Positions 18,039 to 26,013 of a stretch of 64,000 nucleotides of DNA are shown here, piece after piece. Location: assembly GCF_012971725.1 (NCBI RefSeq), contig NZ_CP048833.1, positions 5,828,001 through 5,892,000 of the forward strand, in the 5' to 3' direction. This DNA comes from Pseudomonas multiresinivorans (GTDB lineage Bacteria > Pseudomonadota > Gammaproteobacteria > Pseudomonadales > Pseudomonadaceae). The notes beneath the pieces were generated by a model. The model did not search any database, was not told the DNA's origin, and saw nothing but the letters and a program-made list of their open reading frames with translations. The first letter of the stretch is position 1, and each line of letters opens with the position of its first letter. The translations under genes were made by a program, and so were the position numbers.

Positions 18039-18827
18039 TCAGCGAGCCTTGAACAGCAACTTCGCATCGTGCGCCACGGCGGGCGTAGAGTCGGCCAGCG
18101 CCGGATGCGCATCGACGGCGGGCTCGTCCACGTAACTGACGGTGTCCGCCTCCACCTTGGGTTGGCTTGCCGGGCTGCCATGTCCCAGGTCACGCGCCTG
18201 ATCCTGCGCTTCACGCACCTGCTCGGCCGACAGGCCGACGCTCTGGATCAGGCGAGTAGCTTCGGGGGTCTCGCCCTGCATGAACATCAGGCTCAGCAGG
18301 TTGGTCGCCGGCAGCTTGTCGTGCTCGTCCAGCTCCATGGCGGTGATGAATTCGAAACGCGCCTTCTCCAGCTCGCCACGGCGCAGCAGGACGTAACCCA
18401 GATCGTTACGCAGGGCGCTGTCGGTGGGCTGCAGACGCGCGGCTTCGCGTAGCTCGCGCTCGGCTTCCACGGTATTGCCGCTGCGCATGGCGATCTGCCC
18501 CAGGCCGTGGTGGGCCTCGGCGGACTTGCAGGTGCCCAGAAGCCCCTCGTAGACGACCCGTGCCTTGGGGTCGCCGATGCGACGCAGGGCCAGCGCCTTG
18601 CTTTCACGCACTTCCAGCGAGTTCGGCGGCAGGGTTTCCAGATTGGCCAGGGCGGCGTGGGCGCGTCCGTTGTCGAGCATCTCGCGCGCCAGGTTGAGCT
18701 GCAGCTCCACCGCCTGGCCCAGCTTCTCTTCGCAGTTCTGTCCGACCCTCGGCCCGCCCAGGGTGTCAAAGTTGGCGCAGCCGCCGAGCGTGAGGCCCAG
18801 CAGGCCGATCAAGCATGCGTTTCTCAT
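18039..18827 (-). CDS. tadD: TadD, TPR lipoprotein of the Tad secretion system
   Basis: A 262-residue lipoprotein. The signal peptide ends in the lipobox LTLGGC (lipidated Cys at residue 17). The body contains tetratricopeptide helices (about residues 45-205; AEAHHGLGQIAMRSGN, then AERELREAARLQPTDSALRNDLGYVLLRRGELEKA). TadD proteins act as pilotins that help the secretin RcpA insert in the outer membrane. Its start overlaps the tadC stop by four bases, so translation is coupled. The C-terminal 60 residues are acidic and probably disordered. Confidence 0.92.
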   Translation of the reverse strand: MRNACLIGLLGLTLGGCANFDTLGGPRVGQNCEEKLGQAVELQLNLAREMLDNGRAHAALANLETLPPNSLEVRESKALALRRIGDPKARVVYEGLLGTCKSAEAHHGLGQIAMRSGNTVEAERELREAARLQPTDSALRNDLGYVLLRRGELEKARFEFITAMELDEHDKLPATNLLSLMFMQGETPEATRLIQSVGLSAEQVREAQDQARDLGHGSPASQPKVEADTVSYVDEPAVDAHPALADSTPAVAHDAKLLFKAR

Positions 18828-19732
18828 CCCATTCTCCCCAGGGCCTTGGTGATCGCGAGGAAACCGGGTCCGGCGAGGATGATCAACAGTGCCGGGAACA
18901 GCAGCGTCATCATCACCAGACTCATTTTCGCCGACATCTTGCTGACCTTTTCCTGCAGACCGGTCAGACGCCGATCCTCGAACAGTTGTTTGAGCGTCAG
19001 CAGCGACCCACGCGCGCTGCCGCCCTGGCGCACCATCTGGCGCAGCACGTTGCAGCAGTCGCTCAGCTCCCCCACCGCCAGGCGCCTGCTTAGCAGATCC
19101 AGCTCGTCGGCAAGGTCCAGACCACTTTCGGCATGGGTCAGCACGCCATCCAGTTCCTCGACCAGCACCGGCACGATGCTCCGTCCCTCGCGGCTGACCA
19201 CGCGCAGGCTCTGCTCCACGGTGAGGCCGGAGTCGAAAAGGATGCGGATCAGCTGGATGAAAAGGATTACTTCGTCCGCCAGGCGCTGCCGGCGCTTGCT
19301 AGCGAAATAGGCCAACACCCGCTTGGGCAGCAGGAAGCCGACCCCGGCGGCGAAGGACAACGGCAACAGCGGCGAGGTGTGGGCGTGGCCCGGCGTGGCG
19401 AGAATCACCAGCACGATGGTCACGAACAGCAGGGGTACCAGGAAGATCGACACCAGGTAGATGCTGCGCGGCGTACTACCGGACCAGCCGGCCTGGTTGA
19501 GCAGCACCCGGACCTCTTCGTCGCGCAGTTGCAGGCGCTTGCCCAGGCCACTGCCGCTCATCCGGTCGAACACCTGCGCCACACGCTGGCCGGCCCCGCG
19601 CGGCAGGGGGTCGCCACCCAGGCGCTGCTGGATCAGACGCTGCTCGCGACCAGCAGCGCGGCTCTGAGAAAGCCACAGGAGGACCGCCGCCAGGGCCAGA
19701 ATGACCACCATCAATCCGTACATCAGGGGCAT
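18824..19732 (-). CDS. tadC: TadC, type II secretion F-like platform protein
   Basis: A 302-residue inner-membrane protein. It has an N-terminal helix, further hydrophobic segments around residues 90-135 and a C-terminal helix, with a T2SSF domain of about 125 residues between (QRLADEVILFIQLIRILFDS, GLTVEQSLRVV). With TadB it forms the membrane platform that couples the TadA ATPase to pilin assembly. It overlaps tadD by four bases and starts 10 bp after the tadB stop. Confidence 0.92.
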   Translation of the reverse strand: MPLMYGLMVVILALAAVLLWLSQSRAAGREQRLIQQRLGGDPLPRGAGQRVAQVFDRMSGSGLGKRLQLRDEEVRVLLNQAGWSGSTPRSIYLVSIFLVPLLFVTIVLVILATPGHAHTSPLLPLSFAAGVGFLLPKRVLAYFASKRRQRLADEVILFIQLIRILFDSGLTVEQSLRVVSREGRSIVPVLVEELDGVLTHAESGLDLADELDLLSRRLAVGELSDCCNVLRQMVRQGGSARGSLLTLKQLFEDRRLTGLQEKVSKMSAKMSLVMMTLLFPALLIILAGPGFLAITKALGRMG

Positions 19733-19742
19733 GTCGACCTCC

Positions 19743-20630
19743 TCAGATGCTCTTGAGCATGCGCCAGAGCGTGTAGCACCCCAGCACCTGCAATCCCAGG
19801 GAGGTCAACAGCATCAGGCGGCCGCCATGGTCATGCCACATGTTCATCAGGTAGCCCGGATTGCTGAACAGGATGTAGCCGCCCAGGCTGATCGGCAGCA
19901 AAGCCAGTACCAGGGCACTCATGCGGGTTTCGCCGGTCATGGCGCGCAACTGGCGGCCGAGCTTCTCCCGTTCGTGGATGACCTTGATGATGTTTTCCAG
20001 CAGGTCGGTGGTGTTTCCGCCGTAGCGATGGTTCACCGCTACGCCAAGGGAGAGCACATGCAACTCCTCCACGTCGTAGAGTTCGGCGACTTCCTGCAGC
20101 GCCTCAGGCAGGCTGATGCCCAGCAGCACATGGTTGTTCACCAGCGAGAAAATTTCCCGCAGCGGGTCGTCGGCAACACTCACCGCCTGGGTGATGGCAT
20201 CGCCCAGGGTGCGGCCGGAGTGCAGGCTGCGCACCACCTGGTCGAGGAAGTTGGGCATCTGCCGGATCATCTTCTGCAGGCGCCGCCGGTACAGCAGGTT
20301 GAGCAGCGCATGAAAGCCCAGCACGCCCAGCCCCACGCCGCAGAGCGCGCCCACCGGCCCGGCCAGGCGCTGACCGACCAGCGCCAGCACAATACAGACC
20401 ACAACTGCGCCGAGCAGCCAGCGGCGCATGTCGGCAATGCCGGCACGGCGCATACGCCGTGGCAACCAGTGGCTGCTGCGGGCGCGACTGCCTTCGGTGA
20501 CCACTCTTTCGCCGCTCAGCCGGCGCATCACCAACTCATGGTGCCGCGCGCGCCAGCTCATTCCCGCCAATAGCACCCCCAGCGCCGCCAGCGACAGGCT
20601 GGCCACGACCAGCCAGAGCGCGCCGCTCAC
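19743..20630 (-). CDS. tadB: TadB, type II secretion F-like platform protein
   Basis: A 295-residue inner-membrane protein with a T2SSF domain (MPNFLDQVVRSLHSGRTLGD, AITQAVSVADDPLREIFSLV) and hydrophobic segments at both ends and around residues 70-110. The start is GTG 20630, whose GTGA overlaps the tadA stop by four bases; this gives MSGALWLVVASLSLAALGVL, a proper first membrane helix. Longer in-frame starts would run through the tadA coding region. It is the partner of TadC. Confidence 0.92.
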   Translation of the reverse strand: MSGALWLVVASLSLAALGVLLAGMSWRARHHELVMRRLSGERVVTEGSRARSSHWLPRRMRRAGIADMRRWLLGAVVVCIVLALVGQRLAGPVGALCGVGLGVLGFHALLNLLYRRRLQKMIRQMPNFLDQVVRSLHSGRTLGDAITQAVSVADDPLREIFSLVNNHVLLGISLPEALQEVAELYDVEELHVLSLGVAVNHRYGGNTTDLLENIIKVIHEREKLGRQLRAMTGETRMSALVLALLPISLGGYILFSNPGYLMNMWHDHGGRLMLLTSLGLQVLGCYTLWRMLKSI

Positions 20631-21874
20631 AACAGCACCTGGCGGAATTTCAGCCCGCTCGGCTGAGCGGTGCGGACGAACTGCCCGGTGCCGCGTCGAT
20701 CCAGGCTGAACAGCGAGTTGGTGACGTAGACGCCATCGCGCACTTCCAGCACTTCGAGTATCTCGCTGATGCAGCGGCGGCCGTTGGACAGGCGGGTGAT
20801 CTGCACGACGACATCCAGCGCCGAGCAGAGCATCTGCCGCAGGGTCTGCTCCGGCACGCGCTGGCCAGTGAGGCCGACGAGCATCTCCAGGCGCAGCAGC
20901 GAGTCCATGGCCGAGTTGGCGTGCACCGTACTCATCGAACCGTCGTGGCCGGTGTTCATCGCCTGCAGCACGTCGAGCACTTCCACGCCGCGGATTTCGC
21001 CGAGGATGATGCGGTCCGGGCGCATCCGCAGGGCGTTGCGGATGAGGTCGCGGGCGGTGACTTCGCCGAAACCCTCGGCATTCGGCGGGCGGGTTTCCAG
21101 GCGTACCACGTGGTCGTGGCCCAGTTGCAGCTCGGCGGTGTCTTCGATGGTGACGATGCGCTCGCGCTCGTCTATGAAGCTGCTCATGACGTTGAGCAGC
21201 GTGGTCTTGCCGGTGCCGGTACCGCCGCTGATGAGGATGTTGCAACGGCTCGCCACGGCCTGGCGTAGGAACGCCAGCATCTCCTCGTTGACGCTCTGGT
21301 AGCCCAGCAGGTCGGCGCTCTTGAGCAGCTCCTTGCTGAACTTGCGGATCGACAGGCACGGCCCGTCCAGCGCCACCGGCGGAATGATAGCGTTGACCCG
21401 GCTGCCATCGGGCAGGCGCGCGTCCACCATCGGGCTGGACTCGTCCAGGCGCCGGCCCAGCGGCGCGAGGATGCGCTGGATCACGCGCTGTACATGGTGG
21501 TCGTCGATGAAGCGCAGGTCGCTCTGGTACAGCCGGCCTTCGTGCTCGATGAACACGCGGTCGGGGCCGTTGACCAGGATTTCCGAGATGCCCGGATCTC
21601 GCAGGAGGATTTCCAGCGGGCCAAAGCCGGTCAGCTCGTCCACCACCTCTTCGGCGAGGCGGTCCAGTTCATAGCGGGAGATCGCCAGCTGGCGGCGCGC
21701 AGCATATTCGCTGACCTTCTCGGAGACGTACTGCGCCACCGCCGGCCGCGCGCCCTCCAGCAGGTTCATGCCGTCTTCGTCGATCTCGTCGATGATGTAG
21801 CGGTGCAGGCGCATCTTCAGCGTCTGCAGATCCTGGTCGTGGCGGCCGTGACCTCCGCCGTAGTGCTGACTCAT
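20627..21874 (-). CDS. tadA: TadA, secretion ATPase of the Flp pilus
   Basis: A 415-residue hexameric ATPase of the VirB11/GspE superfamily that powers Flp assembly. It has Walker A SGGTGTGKTTLLN, an Asp box region IVTIEDTAELQL, Walker B DRIILGEIRG and a His box GHDGSMSTVHANSAMDSLLR. The N-terminal 80 residues are helical (MKMRLHRY-like region) and probably bind TadZ or the membrane platform. ATG 21874 overlaps the tadZ stop (ATGA). An in-frame ATG ten codons upstream lies within tadZ. Confidence 0.95.
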   Translation of the reverse strand: MSQHYGGGHGRHDQDLQTLKMRLHRYIIDEIDEDGMNLLEGARPAVAQYVSEKVSEYAARRQLAISRYELDRLAEEVVDELTGFGPLEILLRDPGISEILVNGPDRVFIEHEGRLYQSDLRFIDDHHVQRVIQRILAPLGRRLDESSPMVDARLPDGSRVNAIIPPVALDGPCLSIRKFSKELLKSADLLGYQSVNEEMLAFLRQAVASRCNILISGGTGTGKTTLLNVMSSFIDERERIVTIEDTAELQLGHDHVVRLETRPPNAEGFGEVTARDLIRNALRMRPDRIILGEIRGVEVLDVLQAMNTGHDGSMSTVHANSAMDSLLRLEMLVGLTGQRVPEQTLRQMLCSALDVVVQITRLSNGRRCISEILEVLEVRDGVYVTNSLFSLDRRGTGQFVRTAQPSGLKFRQVLL

Positions 21875-23055
21875 GAGCGCGCGGCCTTCGCCCGGCCGAT
21901 CCAACTGAACAGTCCGCGCTTCTCGGTCACGCCTGCGCCCAGCGCTTCGGCCAGGTCACGCAGCTTCACCGTCAGCGGGTCGCGCGGGGCCAGGTCGAAC
22001 AGGCTCTGGCCGACGTTCTTGGCACGCAAGCGGGCCTCGGGTGAAGCCGGCAGGATACCGAAGAGTTCCAGGCCGAACATCTTGCCCAGCGCCGGAGCAT
22101 CCGGCGGCACCGAGGCCCAGTAACGCTCGATCAGCAACTCGATGCGAGGTAGCGCAGGTGTGCGTTCGCGCAAGCGGCGCAGGCGCTCCAGGCCCTTCTT
22201 ACAGGACGGCACGCTCTGGTCCACCAGCCACAGCACACGGCTGGCCTGCATCAGCAGTTGCCCGCTGAGTTCGCCCTCGGCGACGCCGGTGAGGTTGATC
22301 AGGATATGGCTGAAGGCGCTGCGCAGGTTGCCCAGCAGCAGGTACAGCTCGGCGGTGGTGATACGTTCCAGCACACCGGGCTCGTCCGACAGGCTGAGCA
22401 CGCGCAGGCCGGACTCGTGGCGGGTGAAGGCGCTGTCGATCAGGGTCTGGTCCAGGCGGCGCAGGTTGCGCAGAGCATCGGCAAAGGTGAATGACGGTTC
22501 CATGCCGAGAATGGCCAGTGCCTCGCCGGTGGGCTGACCGATGTCCACCAGCAACACGCGATGCTCCGGTTGGCGTTGCAGCGCCAGAGCCAGGTGCAGG
22601 GCGACGAAGGCACCGTCGGCGTCGGGCCGGGCGCTGATCAGGCTGATCAGCTCGCCCTGCTGGGTGGCGCTCACCGGTACCGTGGGCAGGCGCCCGCCGA
22701 GACGGCGGACCAGTCCGCTCAGCTCGCTGGCGCGGGCACCGTAGGTGACGAAGTCCCGCGCGCCCGCACGCATCGCCGCCAGCACCAGTTGGTTGTCCAG
22801 GCCATCCCCCACGGCTACCACCGAGAGCAGCGGACGCGCCGAGACCAGCCCTTCGATCAGCGACCCCTGGGAAACCAGATTCGCCTTGTTCAGGCTGGTG
22901 AAGAGCACCGTCGCACCCGTGACGTCCAGCAGCGACAGCAGCTCTTCCAGGGTTCCACTGTTGGCCAGTACCACCTGCCCGCAGCCAGCCAGGCTGCTCT
23001 GCAGCCATTCCTGCTCCCCGGCATGCTGGACCAGCGCCACGAAAGTCTGACTCAT
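21871..23055 (-). CDS. tadZ: TadZ, MinD/ParA-like localisation protein with degenerate P-loop
   Basis: A 394-residue protein. The N-terminal atypical receiver-like domain (about 1-125) lacks a clear phosphorylatable pocket. It is followed by a ParA/MinD-type domain (about 135-370). Where family members have the deviant Walker A (KGGxGKT), this one has SARPDADGAFVA with neither Lys, although the downstream LLVDIGQPTGEALAILGMEP is retained. TadZ marks the pole or site of Tad assembly. ATG 23055 has GGGAG seven bases upstream; an alternative ATG at 23121 overlaps the rcpA stop by one base and would add 22 residues (MDTYEALTRQ...). Confidence 0.9.
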   Translation of the reverse strand: MSQTFVALVQHAGEQEWLQSSLAGCGQVVLANSGTLEELLSLLDVTGATVLFTSLNKANLVSQGSLIEGLVSARPLLSVVAVGDGLDNQLVLAAMRAGARDFVTYGARASELSGLVRRLGGRLPTVPVSATQQGELISLISARPDADGAFVALHLALALQRQPEHRVLLVDIGQPTGEALAILGMEPSFTFADALRNLRRLDQTLIDSAFTRHESGLRVLSLSDEPGVLERITTAELYLLLGNLRSAFSHILINLTGVAEGELSGQLLMQASRVLWLVDQSVPSCKKGLERLRRLRERTPALPRIELLIERYWASVPPDAPALGKMFGLELFGILPASPEARLRAKNVGQSLFDLAPRDPLTVKLRDLAEALGAGVTEKRGLFSWIGRAKAARS

Positions 23056-23120
23056 GCCCGTGCTCCCTTGCTTCGCCTTGCCTCCCGCTCTCTGGCGGGT
23101 CAGCGCTTCGTAGGTATCCA

Positions 23121-24353
23121 TCAGCGCGACATCCCGCTGTTGGCCTTGCGCCGGTCGAACCGGCCGTCTTCGAGGAAGTAGAACTCGGCGAAGCCCGGGT
23201 CATAGTTGCGCAGGCCCTCGCCTGGCAGGGTCGGCAGTGCAGCATTGGCGGCCAGCGGCTGGACCAGGTGCGGGGTGACGATCATCAGCAGTTCGCGATC
23301 GTCCTTGTCCAGGTTCGAGGAACGGAACAGCGCGCCGATCACCGGGATGCTGCCCAGGAACGGGAACTTGTCGATGTTGCTGATGGTGTTGCTGCTGATC
23401 AGCCCGCTGATCACGAAGCTCTCGCCGTCGGCGAGCATCACGCTGGTGTCGGTGCGGCGGACGTTGAGTGCCGGCACGGTGATGTCGGCGGTGCGAATGC
23501 CGTTGGAGAAGTCCAGTTCGCTGACCTCGGGGGCGACCTTCAGGGCGATGCGCTTGTCGTTCATCACCGTTGGCGTCAGCGTCAGGCGCACGCCGAATTC
23601 CTTGTACTCGATGGTGATGTTGTTGTTATCGCCATTGGGCACCGGGATCGGGAACTCGCCACCGGCCAGGAACGATGCGCTCTGTCCGCTGGTGGCGACC
23701 AGGCTGGGGCGCGCCAGGGTGTAGGCGAAGCCGCTGCCTTCCAGGGCATTGATGAAGCCCAGCCACTTGCTGCTGCCACCGCCCCAGATGATGTTGAAGC
23801 CGCTCTGGTTGGTGCCGAAGTTGCCGCCCAGGCCGCCGTCGACGCCGACCTCGAGATTTCCCAGGCTGCCCGGAGAGCCGAGCACAAAGGTGTTGGAGCC
23901 GCGCCGCACCAGCGACGTGCTCGCCTGCTTGAGCTTGCTTCGGCTGACTTCGACGAAGCGGATGTCGGTCTGCACCTGGTTGGGCAGACTCCCGGCACCG
24001 GCCCCGGTGATACCGGCCACATCGGCTACCGCGCGTGCGGCGACGCGCACCACGGTGCGTATCGGCTGGTCGCTGCAACTGGTCCAGATCAGCAGGCTGG
24101 TCAGCCCCTCGGCCTTGCCGGTGATGAGGAAGTCGCGCTTGTCCAGCACCTGCACGTCGGCGATGTTCGGGTCGCCGATGGCCAGGCGCTTGATCGGTAC
24201 CGGGAGCTGCTGGTCGCGCTGCGCGCCCTGCTCGACATCGAGGTTCAGCTGCTGGTCAGCGAAGCCGGCGCAGGCGCTCGGCACGGCCTGCGCCACGGAG
24301 TGAACGGCGCAGGCCAGCAAGGCGACCAGGGGAAGAATGAAGCGCTTGGACAT
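23121..24353 (-). CDS. rcpA: RcpA, outer-membrane secretin of the Tad system
   Basis: A 410-residue secretin. It has a signal peptide (MSKRFILPLVALLACAVHSV, AQA), an N-terminal BON-like or pilus-secretin domain (about 30-110) with KRLAIGDPNIADVQVLDKRD, and the C-terminal secretin domain (about 185-370) with VPNGDNNNITIEYKEFGVRL and DGESFVISGLISSNTISNID. The multimer forms the outer-membrane pore for the Flp pilus. It lies 15 bp after rcpC. The N-terminal pilot-dependent insertion is probably assisted by TadD. Confidence 0.94.
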   Translation of the reverse strand: MSKRFILPLVALLACAVHSVAQAVPSACAGFADQQLNLDVEQGAQRDQQLPVPIKRLAIGDPNIADVQVLDKRDFLITGKAEGLTSLLIWTSCSDQPIRTVVRVAARAVADVAGITGAGAGSLPNQVQTDIRFVEVSRSKLKQASTSLVRRGSNTFVLGSPGSLGNLEVGVDGGLGGNFGTNQSGFNIIWGGGSSKWLGFINALEGSGFAYTLARPSLVATSGQSASFLAGGEFPIPVPNGDNNNITIEYKEFGVRLTLTPTVMNDKRIALKVAPEVSELDFSNGIRTADITVPALNVRRTDTSVMLADGESFVISGLISSNTISNIDKFPFLGSIPVIGALFRSSNLDKDDRELLMIVTPHLVQPLAANAALPTLPGEGLRNYDPGFAEFYFLEDGRFDRRKANSGMSR

Positions 24354-24368
24354 CGATGCACTCCTTGC

Positions 24369-25289
24369 TCAATGTGCTTCACGGGAAACGGCGGTACCGC
24401 GATAGACCACCACGCCGGCGTCCACCTGTGGTGCTGAGACCTGGCGCATGGCGGGAGCTTGGGCCTGGCGAGGCTTGCCGATCAGTTGTTCGAGTGTGAT
24501 CGGCTGGCTGGAGCCGGCACCGAGCGAGGCCTGGATGTACCGGCCCTGCTGCTCTTTCTCATAGAGGTTCTCGTCTTTGCTGCGCACAGCCAGGCGCAGC
24601 GAACCGGCCTGGCTGGCGAGCATCAGGCGCGAAGCGGCCTCGGCAGGCACCGCCAGCACGGCGGTACGGGGCGGTTTCGGGGTCTTGTCCTTGGGATCGC
24701 CAGCACTGCGAGCCTGGCCATCGGTGGCAACGGCGATCTGCTCGCCGTAGGTCAGCACCCGTACACCGGGCAGCACCACCTGGGCGCTGAGGTTGCGTTC
24801 GGTGCTCTGCTGGTCCTGGACGAAGAGCATGACGTCGACATAGTCCCCGGGCAGCACAAAACCGCCACCACCAATGACCTCGTCCACGGCAATCGCCATG
24901 GCGCGCTCGTCCGGCCGTATGGTGCGAGCCAAGGGGCCACCCGGTTCGGTCACTGCGGAGGTGAGGATGTTGCCCGCAGGAACGGCGACCCAGACACGCT
25001 GGCCAATCAAGACGTCGGCCTTGGGGAAGCTGCCGGCGGGCGCGGTGCGCAGCATTTCCACGCTGACATCGTCCTTGCCGATCACCGTCAGGGCCGGAAG
25101 ATCCCGGGCCGCCACCACCACGGCTGTGCGTTGCAGCTTATCGGCCTCGTCCATGGCAGCAGGCGCTATCTCCTGTACCACTCCGGCCACCGGCGCGGCC
25201 GGCTTGCCGATCTTGAGTCCGAGATACCCCACTACACCGGCGCACACCAACAACAGCCCGGCGAATACCATCAGCACCTTGCTATTCAT
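24369..25289 (-). CDS. rcpC: RcpC, CpaB-like Tad pilus assembly protein
   Basis: A 306-residue CpaB/RcpC-family protein with one N-terminal membrane anchor (VLMVFAGLLLVCAGVVGYLG), a SAF domain (about 60-120; TAVVVAARDLPALTVIGKDD) and a conserved CpaB core with GGFVLPGDYVDVMLF. It is periplasmic and probably links RcpA with the inner-membrane parts or binds peptidoglycan. ATG 25289 has AAGGAA seven bases upstream; an ATG six codons earlier is also in frame. It is the first gene of the rcpC-rcpA-tadZABCD-DUF3613-tadG operon. Confidence 0.92.
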   Translation of the reverse strand: MNSKVLMVFAGLLLVCAGVVGYLGLKIGKPAAPVAGVVQEIAPAAMDEADKLQRTAVVVAARDLPALTVIGKDDVSVEMLRTAPAGSFPKADVLIGQRVWVAVPAGNILTSAVTEPGGPLARTIRPDERAMAIAVDEVIGGGGFVLPGDYVDVMLFVQDQQSTERNLSAQVVLPGVRVLTYGEQIAVATDGQARSAGDPKDKTPKPPRTAVLAVPAEAASRLMLASQAGSLRLAVRSKDENLYEKEQQGRYIQASLGAGSSQPITLEQLIGKPRQAQAPAMRQVSAPQVDAGVVVYRGTAVSREAH

Positions 25290-25655
25290 GAGCACTTCCT
25301 TGGGCAATGTCGGGAATGCAGACCTTGAGGGCCCACGGCCTTGTCGTAAGAAGTCCGGTCAGCGGCAGCGCCGATGCTTTTCCTTCAGACCTTTATTGTT
25401 GTTTCGGCCGGATGAGGAAGTTCGATAAGAACCATTCCTCATAATCAGCGGTTACTTGTTACAAAGCAGAATCTAGTAGCTGTATTTATAGCGTCAACCG
25501 AACCCGTTAAATTTCCAATCCCTAGTTAGTTCTACTCAGGCCTGACTATAACTTTGGTATTAGCGCTATTTGACCAATTGCATTCGGCCATACTGCGCCT
25601 AGCCTGACGGTGAAGTCGGGGCGCCGCCCCGGTGGTATTCGAGGGAGCATCCGCG
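25290..25655. promoter_or_regulatory. Divergent control region between the rcpC-tad operon and flp
   Basis: A 366-bp gap, clearly more AT-rich than its surroundings, that must carry both promoters. For rcpC (minus strand) a possible promoter is TTGACG (25492-25497), 16 bp, TAGATT (25470-25475). For flp a TTGACC at 25570-25575 is present, but no -10 sits at a normal distance, consistent with an activator-dependent promoter. PprB is the expected activator from P. aeruginosa work. I could not define its binding site. No gene is visible in the gap. Confidence 0.5.
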
Positions 25656-25862
25656 ATGGACCTGAAAATAAAAAACCTGTCCCTGAAACTGTTTTGCATG
25701 GCCAAATCATTCGCGGCTGACAAGGAAGGGGCGACAGCAATCGAGTATGCGGTTATTGCGGGTTTGATCTCAGTGATCGTCATTACCGGAGCTGCGCTGA
25801 TCGGAACCGACCTCGGAACGATCATGACTAAAATTCAAACCGAAGTTGCGAAAGCCTTATAA
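25656..25862 (+). CDS. flp: Flp-type IVb pilin
   Basis: A 68-residue prepilin, the major subunit of the Tad pilus. The Flp signature is KEG/ATAIEYAVIAGLISVIV: cleavage by FppA after Gly26 would leave a mature pilin of about 42 residues with the Glu5-Tyr6 pair and a hydrophobic helix, followed by a short amphipathic tail. GAGGGA lies nine bases before ATG 25656. Base composition is lower in GC than neighbouring genes, which is usual for flp. It is followed by a hairpin terminator. Confidence 0.96.
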   Translation: MDLKIKNLSLKLFCMAKSFAADKEGATAIEYAVIAGLISVIVITGAALIGTDLGTIMTKIQTEVAKAL

Positions 25863-25891
25863 CAGATACCGCTGACCGACCTAATTAAATA

Positions 25892-25914
25892 GTTCCCGCG
25901 CCTCCGCGCGGGAA
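25892..25914 (+). terminator. Probable terminator after flp
   Basis: GTTCCCGCGC-CTC-GCGCGGGAAC-type hairpin 30 bp after the flp stop. The downstream T content is modest (TCATTCG), so it may be a stabilising 3' hairpin as much as a terminator. Confidence 0.6.
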
Positions 25915-25945
25915 CTCATTCGTCTGCCCGCCGAAAAGTTTCGCC

Positions 25946-25972
25946 TAAAGTTTTGATCTCAACCGCCGATAC
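25946..25972 (+). promoter_or_regulatory. Sigma-28 (FliA) promoter of pctC
   Basis: TAAAGTTT at 25946-25953, exactly 11 bp, GCCGATAC at 25965-25972. This matches the flagellar/chemotaxis sigma-28 consensus (TAAAGTTT, N11, GCCGATAA) at 15 of 16 positions, and lies 42 bp upstream of the pctC ATG. Confidence 0.85.
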
Positions 25973-26013
25973 ATCCTGCCTAACCCTTGTTCCACCTGCA
26001 GGATGCTTTCCCC

